From contig CAWCJC010000006.1 in NCBI GenBank assembly GCA_963795835.1, positions 372,001 to 436,000 of the forward strand: a DNA stretch of 64,000 bases. Direction: 5' to 3'. The translations under genes were made by a program, and so were the position numbers. Positions 58,329-64,000 of this stretch are shown here, piece after piece. The notes under the pieces are model-generated. The model saw only the letters and a program-made list of their open reading frames with translations. It had not been told where the DNA came from and searched no databases. This stretch comes from JALYXI01 sp963795835. Its GTDB lineage: Bacteria > Acidobacteriota > Terriglobia > Bryobacterales > Bryobacteraceae. How positions within the stretch are numbered: the first letter of the stretch is position 1; every line of letters starts with the position of its first letter.

Positions 58329-58856
58329 TTACCAGGGTGGCGCAACTCCGTTCACTCTGGCGTAGGCGATCAGTTGGCCCATGTGTTCGTTAGCATGAAC
58401 GAGGATGCGGAGATACATGCCGTCGACGGTGGCATCATGACCTTCAAACCTCACTTTGCGGGCAAGATCACCGGTCCTCAATTTGGCACGACCGATCTTG
58501 ACCGCTTCGAGTGAACGTCTTAACCAAATAATGACCTCGGATTTCCGGGTTATAGATGTTTGGATTTTATTCGACGTGAAATCGTTTGGCATTGGTGGAC
58601 CGGTCACACTGAGCAGGACAAAATTGGCGATTGCGATGTGCATCAGTACTTCGCTGGTGGATCGAACGCCAGGTCCGGGCCGCCAAGTGTACTGGTCATC
58701 CGGCATGGTCTCAGCTAAAGCCACTAATTGCCTTGAGACGTGTCCCCATTCGCCCTCGTATCCCTGCCATAGACCTTCCAGGGAATCAACGCGGGATGTA
58801 TCAACTCGCTGTGCAAAGGCGGTGGCGGCCAGTAAAAGAACAAGACTTATTTTCAC
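58329..58856 (-). CDS. secreted DinB-family protein
   Basis: 175 residues with a signal peptide (MKISLVLLLAATAFAQ). The four-helix DinB fold has the metal-type His in EVLMHIAIANFVLL and a second cluster LVHANEHMGQLIAYAR; WRPGPGVRSTSEVL is the usual loop. DinB-like proteins include mycothiol- and bacillithiol-dependent transferases; exported ones are frequent in Acidobacteriota, with unknown substrates. It stands alone, 185 bases from the arsR start region. Confidence 0.8.
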   Translation of the reverse strand: MKISLVLLLAATAFAQRVDTSRVDSLEGLWQGYEGEWGHVSRQLVALAETMPDDQYTWRPGPGVRSTSEVLMHIAIANFVLLSVTGPPMPNDFTSNKIQTSITRKSEVIIWLRRSLEAVKIGRAKLRTGDLARKVRFEGHDATVDGMYLRILVHANEHMGQLIAYARVNGVAPPW

Positions 58857-58994
58857 GCGTATCTCCTACTGACAGCCTCCCATTCTAGTGAACTTGGACG
58901 GTCGACGTGTCCGAGTTGCGCCAAGACCAGGCCCGGATTACGAGCACCTGCATGTCCCCGACGAAGTAATTTCAGGTGGTCAGTTTGAAATCAT

Positions 58995-59393
58995 CTAACG
59001 ATTATCTAGGGAGCGCTTTGCGTCGTAACGTGATGCATCCACCAACAGTGCCTTGCAGCGTTTCTTGGCACGGGCGCGATCTGCTTCAGTTTCCGCGTCT
59101 CGAATGTCCCACTGAAGAGTCTGCGCCTGTCCCAGAACGTGTTTGTACATCGCGCGCTTGTCGCTGAAATCAAAGGCGCGCTCAATCGCAATGAGAGCTG
59201 ACAATACTGCACCGAGGACAACCACGAGAGTCGCCGGTAGGTTCAACGCGGTAGAAACCGTGATCGTAAAAGAAATGCCTATGATTGCTAATGTGCTGGC
59301 AGTGTGACATCGGACATAAAAGTTTTTCCTCGACTCGAAATACTCGATAGCCTGCTCGATTGATTCCATGTCAGTGTGCGACAACCTTATCAT
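58995..59393 (-). CDS. small two-TM protein, SLATT-like
   Basis: About 132 residues from ATG 59393 (the frame is open further upstream but looks non-coding). Two adjacent TM helices (STLAIIGISFTITVSTAL and ATLVVVLGAVLSALIAI) are flanked by an N-terminal helix (ESIEQAIEYFESRKNFY) and a C-terminal helical tail (AFDFSDKRAMYKHVLGQ). This matches the general plan of SLATT/DUF4231 2TM proteins, which often serve as membrane effectors near nucleotide-signalling systems. No such partner gene is adjacent, so the assignment is tentative. Confidence 0.5.
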   Translation of the reverse strand: MIRLSHTDMESIEQAIEYFESRKNFYVRCHTASTLAIIGISFTITVSTALNLPATLVVVLGAVLSALIAIERAFDFSDKRAMYKHVLGQAQTLQWDIRDAETEADRARAKKRCKALLVDASRYDAKRSLDNR

Positions 59394-59837
59394 GCCAACC
59401 CGCTCAAGCAGGAACCACGACTTTACTCGAACAGCGCTGAGCGTAGTAAAACAAGCTCTGGGGGAGGAGTGGGCCGGATCGCCACTGCCTGACAAAGGCG
59501 CTGGCAAGAATCCGGCGCTCCACGGGGTAAGCTCGATGCTCACAGGATCGTTGAATCGCTCCATTTGAACAATGTCGCCGCGTTTCGGCAGTGTGACGTA
59601 GAGCATATTTCTCAACTGTTGCCAGTTTTGGAGGATTTCTCTTCTCGAGTTCGCTTAAGAGTCCAGGAGCAATTCGGACCTAAAGGAGTGGTTCCGTTCT
59701 GAACTAAAAGCTTGATTATCTGAGTTGCGGACGACAATCGCCGAGAGTTATCCAGCAAAGGTCATGCATGCAGGTTCTTCCCAGACGCACGAGGAAGAAT
59801 AACTTTTTTCAAACTGACCCACCACCTAATTTCAGGG
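59394..59837. other. 444-base stretch without a recognisable gene
   Basis: This space between the SLATT-like gene start and the HEAT-protein gene end looks less GC-rich than its surroundings. A minus-strand frame continues upstream of the 2TM protein to 59615 but has no family features or good start. I see no repeat, tRNA or clear promoter in it. Confidence 0.5.
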
Positions 59838-60413
59838 CTAATCAGGTTTCTCTCGGCCCCTTTCTGCACGCTTCTCCAGTAGTTGCAAAAGCTTCCGGCT
59901 TCTAGCTCTCATGGCCGGTGTGCCCTCTCTCTCGGCCGATCTCAGTAAGTCGATGACTAATGGCGTCAGACCGGGTTCTTGGATCGTCAAGTCCGACAGT
60001 CCTTGAAGAGCAAATGTCCTCACTATCGAGCTCTTTGCAGTCAAGCATTCTTGTAGCGCCAGACTTGTTCGACAGCGCTCGTTCGCGTCCAGGCGAAGGC
60101 GCGGCAGGATCACTGCGAGATGCCAGCGGAGTTCCTGTTGCTTATCCTCTTCAAATAAACCGAGTAGGGCGGATCTGTAGTGCTGCAGTTCTTCAACCCG
60201 CTTGCGCGAAATCTTCTCCAGCGCATCTGCTGCTCTCATCCTGATTCCTTCATCCGCCTCAAAAATGCATTCAACCAGAGCGGAGACTAACTTAGGCTTT
60301 CGGAGCACCACGTCAACCAGCTCGGCGACGTGCCCCACCGTACGTCGGTCTCCCTGGCCCAAGAGTGAGCGAATCTCATTCGATGTCCGCATGGTGAAAA
60401 GCTTAGCGCCCAT
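59838..60413 (-). CDS. HEAT-repeat protein
   Basis: 191 residues, all helical, with about four HEAT-like repeats: VAELVDVVLRKPKLVSAL, GIRMRAADALEKISRKR, LRWHLAVILPRLRLDANE and SIVRTFALQGLSDLTIQE. Start either ATG 60413 or ATG 60392. Such proteins are adaptor scaffolds. It is an isolated gene next to larC, in an otherwise loose stretch; no partner can be named. Confidence 0.6.
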   Translation of the reverse strand: MGAKLFTMRTSNEIRSLLGQGDRRTVGHVAELVDVVLRKPKLVSALVECIFEADEGIRMRAADALEKISRKRVEELQHYRSALLGLFEEDKQQELRWHLAVILPRLRLDANERCRTSLALQECLTAKSSIVRTFALQGLSDLTIQEPGLTPLVIDLLRSAEREGTPAMRARSRKLLQLLEKRAERGREKPD

Positions 60414-60507
60414 CCTGACGTTAGTCCCGGCAACGCGCTCAGGTCCGCGTACCCCAAGCCAAGAGCCGAAAAACCCAGGGTTCGAGTGGGCACCCCTATA
60501 CTGAAAG

Positions 60508-61668
60508 TTGACGCGAATCTGCTATCTCGACGCCTTCTCCGGCCTCAGCGGCGATATGCTCGTAGGCGCTCTGGCCGACGCTGGCGCGGACCCCGCGATC
60601 CTTACAGAATCCCTCCGTTCGCTCGATCCCCACGCACAGATTTCGTTTGAAAAAACCCGCCGCCGCGAAATCGGCGCAACCAAATTCCGCGTCGCCGTCC
60701 AAACCGAGCCTCAGCATCGCCACCTCACCCACATTCTCGAACTGATTGACGCAGCGGATCTTCCCGCTCCCGTCAAAACCACGGCCGCCGCAGTTTTTCA
60801 AAAGCTTGCCGAAGCCGAAGCCGCCGTCCATCAGCAGTCGCTCGAACGCGTCCACTTCCACGAAGTCGGCGCGGTCGATTCCATCGCGGATATTGTCGGC
60901 GCCTGCCTCGGCTTCCATCTGCTCAACATCCAAAGAATCGCCTGCTCGCCCATCAACGTTGGAAGCGGCACAGTCAAAACTGAGCACGGTCTGCTCCCTG
61001 TTCCTGCGCCTGCCACTGCAGCCCTGCTTCAGGGCAAACCCATCTACTCTCGCGGCCCCGCGCTGGAACTCACCACGCCCACCGGAGCCGCGGTCGCCGC
61101 CACCCTTGCCACGGAATTTGGCTCTATGCCCGCCCTTACCATCGGGTCCGTCGGCTACGGTGCGGGAGACCGCGATTTCCGCGAACATGCCAACGTCCTT
61201 CGCATCATCTGCGGCACGGCTAATGGCGCGTCGGAGTCAACAACCGTCTCCATCATCGAAGCCAATATTGACGATGAAACGCCCCAAGTCCTTGCCTATA
61301 CTGTGGAACGCCTCCTCTCCGCGGGTGCGCTCGATGCCTCTCTCCAGCCGCTAGCAATGAAAAAAGGCCGCCCCGGTTCGCTCCTGCGCGTCATCACCAC
61401 CCCAGAGACTCGCGAAGACCTCGCCCAAATCGTCTTCGCCGAAACCTCTACCCTCGGCCTCCGGATTTACTCGGCCGAACGCCGCGTGCAACCTCGGCAC
61501 TTCATCGAAGTACAAACCGGTTACGGCCCGGTCAAAATCAAGGTAAGTCACGATAACTCGTTTGCGCCCGAATACGAAGACTGCCGCACCCTTGCGATCG
61601 CAAAGAACATCCCGCTCCGCCAGGTACTCTCCGCCGCCAATCAGGCTTACTTACAACGAATCAAATGA
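60508..61668 (+). CDS. larC: nickel-pincer cofactor nickel insertase LarC
   Basis: 386 residues, TTG start at 60508. LarC inserts nickel into the pyridinium-bisthiocarboxylate cofactor of lactate racemase and other LarA homologues. The N-terminus RICYLDAFSGLSGDMLVGAL, HFHEVGAVDSIADIVGA and the C-terminal IIEANIDDETPQVLAY are family hallmarks. No larA, larB or larE is in the window. Its stop overlaps the metG ATG (ATGA), so they are coupled without an obvious functional link. Confidence 0.92.
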   Translation: MTRICYLDAFSGLSGDMLVGALADAGADPAILTESLRSLDPHAQISFEKTRRREIGATKFRVAVQTEPQHRHLTHILELIDAADLPAPVKTTAAAVFQKLAEAEAAVHQQSLERVHFHEVGAVDSIADIVGACLGFHLLNIQRIACSPINVGSGTVKTEHGLLPVPAPATAALLQGKPIYSRGPALELTTPTGAAVAATLATEFGSMPALTIGSVGYGAGDRDFREHANVLRIICGTANGASESTTVSIIEANIDDETPQVLAYTVERLLSAGALDASLQPLAMKKGRPGSLLRVITTPETREDLAQIVFAETSTLGLRIYSAERRVQPRHFIEVQTGYGPVKIKVSHDNSFAPEYEDCRTLAIAKNIPLRQVLSAANQAYLQRIK

Positions 61669-63608
61669 AATATTACTTAACCACGCCGCTCTATTACGTC
61701 AACGCGGCCCCTCATATCGGCCATACTTACACCACGCTTGCGGCCGACACCATCAAACGCTTTCATATCCTTAAGGGTGACCAAGTCTTTCTGACTACCG
61801 GCACCGACGAACACGGTCAGAAAGTAGAACGTTCCGCGCAAGCCGCGGGTAAGACGCCCGAAGCTTTCGCGGATGCCGTGTCTCAGGAATTCAGGCGCCA
61901 GTGGGACACCCTCGGCATCCCCTATGACGCCTTCATCCGCACCACAGACCCTAAGCATCACAAGACGGTCCAATGGCTCTTTCAACGCTGCCTCGATAAC
62001 GGCTTTATCTACAAAGGAAGTTACACCGGACAATACTGCGTTTTTGACGAACTTTATATCAACGACGCCAAGCCCGGCGATAATTGCCCCGATTGCGGCC
62101 GTCCCACTGAAACCGTTACCGAAGAGAATTACTTTTTCAAGCTCTCCGCCTTTACCGAACGCCTGCTAGAACACTATGAACAGCACCCCACCTTCATTCA
62201 GCCGGATTCCAAGCGCAACGAAGTTCTAAGCTTCGTCCGCTCCGGGCTCAACGATCTCTCCATCAGCCGCTCCAACCTTAAGTGGGGCATCCCTCTCCCC
62301 GTCGAAGGCCAGCACGTTTTCTACGTCTGGTTTGACGCTCTCATCGGCTACATGAGCGCCGTTTCGGAAACCGATCTCTGGCCCGCCGACCTCCACCTGG
62401 TCGGCAAAGAAATCGTTCGCTTCCACGCTATTTTCTGGCCCGCCTTCCTCATGGCCGCGGATCTTCCGCTTCCCAAGCAAATCTTCGCCCACGGCTGGTT
62501 ACTCTTCGAAAACGACAAAATGAGTAAGTCGCGCGGGAACATCGTTCGCGCCGAACCTATCCGCGAAGTACTGGGTTTCGATGCCCTGCGTTACTTCCTT
62601 CTCCGAGAAATCGTATTCGGCCAGGACGGCAGCTTCAGTTATGACGCTCTAATTACCCGCTATAACTCCGATCTCGCCAACGGACTCGGCAACTTAGTCA
62701 GCCGCACGCTCACCATGATCAACCAATACCGGGGTGGCCTGGTCCCCGCGGGCTCCAATCCAGCCATCGCAGCGAAGGCGGCCGAAGCCATTGGCGCCGC
62801 GCTGGCGCACTACGAAGCTTTTGAGTTCTCCAAGGCGCTCGAATCCGTCTGGAGCCTCCTCTCCGCCGTGGATGTCTTTATCGTGGAACAGGCCCCCTGG
62901 AAACTCGCCCGATCGGAAGATCCTGCCGCCGCCCAGCAATTGAACGATACGCTCGCCACAGCCGCCGAAGTGCTCCGAATTGCCTGTATCGCCCTCCATC
63001 CCGCCCTCCCCGAATCCACCACCAAAATCTGGTCTCAGCTCGGCATGCCCGCCCCGCTATCTGAGGCTCGCCTCCTTCATCTCACCTTTGCCGAAACCCT
63101 CAGCGGCCAGAAAATTGGCGAAATTTCCGGCGTCTTCCCCCGCCTTGATTTGAAGGAGTCCATCGCCAAAATGCGCCTCCTGGAAGAAAAAGTTTCGGCC
63201 GACCAACGCACTCTTCTGGGCAAGCCGCCCTCTGAAGACTCCCCTGCTCCCGGCACTGCCTCAGTCGCGCCCCCTTCCGAAAAAATCGCTTTCGACGATT
63301 TCGCCAAAGTCGATCTCCGCGTCGGCCTGGTTCTTTCCGCTGAGCGCGTGAAAGGCTCCGATAAACTCCTGCACCTCAAAGTCGACATCGCCGAACCCGA
63401 GCCCCGAACCATCGTTGCCGGCATAGCGCTTGCCTACCCGCCAGACCAACTGATTGGCCGTCGCGTTGTTATCGTCGCTAATTTGGAGCCGCGCAAGTTG
63501 CGCGGCATCCTATCGAATGGAATGATCGTTGCGGCCTCTCTTGAAGGGCAGTCCCCGGTGCTCGCCGGCTTTCTCGAAGAAGTGCCGGTCGGGGCGCGCC
63601 TGAAGTGA
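61665..63608 (+). CDS. metG: methionyl-tRNA synthetase with C-terminal tRNA-binding domain
   Basis: 647 residues of class I. HIGH motif is APHIGHTYTT, KMSKS motif is ENDKMSKSRGN, and one zinc knuckle is present (CPDCGRP). The C-terminal about 110 residues (FDDFAKVDLRVGLVLSAERV) form an EMAP/Trbp111-like tRNA-binding domain. It charges tRNA-Met. It overlaps larC upstream and the tatD start downstream (63605-63608). Confidence 0.97.
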   Translation: MKYYLTTPLYYVNAAPHIGHTYTTLAADTIKRFHILKGDQVFLTTGTDEHGQKVERSAQAAGKTPEAFADAVSQEFRRQWDTLGIPYDAFIRTTDPKHHKTVQWLFQRCLDNGFIYKGSYTGQYCVFDELYINDAKPGDNCPDCGRPTETVTEENYFFKLSAFTERLLEHYEQHPTFIQPDSKRNEVLSFVRSGLNDLSISRSNLKWGIPLPVEGQHVFYVWFDALIGYMSAVSETDLWPADLHLVGKEIVRFHAIFWPAFLMAADLPLPKQIFAHGWLLFENDKMSKSRGNIVRAEPIREVLGFDALRYFLLREIVFGQDGSFSYDALITRYNSDLANGLGNLVSRTLTMINQYRGGLVPAGSNPAIAAKAAEAIGAALAHYEAFEFSKALESVWSLLSAVDVFIVEQAPWKLARSEDPAAAQQLNDTLATAAEVLRIACIALHPALPESTTKIWSQLGMPAPLSEARLLHLTFAETLSGQKIGEISGVFPRLDLKESIAKMRLLEEKVSADQRTLLGKPPSEDSPAPGTASVAPPSEKIAFDDFAKVDLRVGLVLSAERVKGSDKLLHLKVDIAEPEPRTIVAGIALAYPPDQLIGRRVVIVANLEPRKLRGILSNGMIVAASLEGQSPVLAGFLEEVPVGARLK

Positions 63609-64000
63609 ACTTAGTGGACTCCCACTGCCATTTGGATAATCCCAAGTTCGCGGCTGATTTCGAAGCAGTAATGGAGCGCGCGGCGCAAGCCGGCGTCAAG
63701 CGAATGCTGAGCATTGGCACAGGGGAAGGGCCGCACGATATGGATTGCGCTTTGAAAATTGCCTCGCAGCACGCGCACGTTTTCGCCACTGCGGGCGTCC
63801 ACCCGCACGACGCCGCGAAAACCGATGCCTGCCACCTTCACCCGGCTCGCCGAATTTGCGCGCCACTCCAAGTGCCTCGCCGTCGGCGAAATCGGCCTCG
63901 ATTACCATTACGATTTCGCCCCGCGTGATGTCCAGAAACAAGTCTTTCGTCCAGCAACTCGAAATCGCGCGCAACTCCGCCAAGCCCGTAATCATTCACA
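63605..64000 (+). CDS. tatD: TatD-family metal-dependent hydrolase, 5' part (two frameshifts, runs off the edge)
   Basis: The N-terminus VDSHCHLDNPKFAADFE carries the His-x-His metal site, and GVHPHDA follows. The frame changes near 63832 (one T removed gives DAATFTRLAEFARHS and then VGEIGLDYHYDF with the metal Glu) and near 63951 (one C removed gives VFRQQLEIARNSAKPVIIH). TatD proteins are 3'-5' DNases and quality-control hydrolases. The gene continues past 64000. The metG-tatD order is common in bacteria. Confidence 0.85.

Overview
The window looks like chromosomal DNA of an Acidobacteriota member, most likely near Solibacter/Bryobacter. That placement is inferred from gene families, not from a marker-gene tree. 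The pointers are a TIGR03437-type Solibacter domain protein, a VWFA-related acidobacterial protein (TIGR03436 type) behind an Oar-like TonB-dependent receptor, many Tat- or Sec-exported enzymes, and moderately high GC. Genes are dense and often coupled by ATGA or TAATG overlaps. I saw no tRNA, rRNA, CRISPR array, insertion sequence or prophage.

Layout. 0-3.5 kb: start of secA, a small TPR protein, alkA and a nei-type glycosylase (divergent base-excision repair pair), and gap. 3.5-9.3 kb: a small secreted protein, a TonB-dependent receptor with a Gly-rich linker, and a VWA protein. 9.3-13.3 kb: a sugar-phosphate module (HAD phosphatase, ROK kinase, GmhA-like isomerase, and convergent Zn-dehydrogenase and IMPase-like phosphatase). 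13.3-17.3 kb: a hypothetical protein, an outer-membrane protein, an anti-sigma-K-like protein and a heparinase II/III-like protein. 17.3-22 kb: an exported molybdenum hydroxylase operon (small, large and FAD subunits) followed by a Cys-rich 73-residue protein and a DUF1326 protein. 22-25 kb: two secreted proteins of the TIGR03437 and YncE types. 25-33.4 kb: a hybrid histidine kinase followed by the four-gene carboxyguanidine deiminase / urea(guanidine) carboxylase / allophanate hydrolase pathway. 33.5-38.3 kb: iscR-iscS-iscU-iscA-hscB-hscA. 38.3-45.6 kb: formaldehyde-dehydrogenase-like enzyme, M13 peptidase, Sel1-metallophosphatase, tsaD and an exported aldo/keto reductase. 45.6-49.7 kb: icd, purE, purK and a DUF6807 protein. 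49.7-53.5 kb: an uncharacterised zincin plus two-TM membrane protein pair and an exported FMN oxidase carrying a CXXCH motif. 53.6-60.4 kb: a TolB-like propeller and a looser accessory stretch (DoxX-like, SRPBCC-GyrI, ArsR, DinB, a SLATT-like 2TM protein, a HEAT-repeat protein). 60.5-64 kb: larC, metG and the start of tatD.

Twelve genes read through only if single extra bases are removed (20 sites), and every one of the 20 shifts has the same sign (one base too many). This points to insertion-type sequencing or assembly errors rather than to 12 pseudogenes, and coordinates for those genes span the repaired reading. One of these insertions falsely fuses iscU to iscA.

The least explained pieces are the HExxxH zincin/2TM pair (49.7-52.1 kb), the small Cys-rich protein attached to the Mo-hydroxylase operon, the CXXCH motif in the FMN oxidase, and the guanidine/urea pathway led by a soluble hybrid kinase instead of a visible riboswitch.
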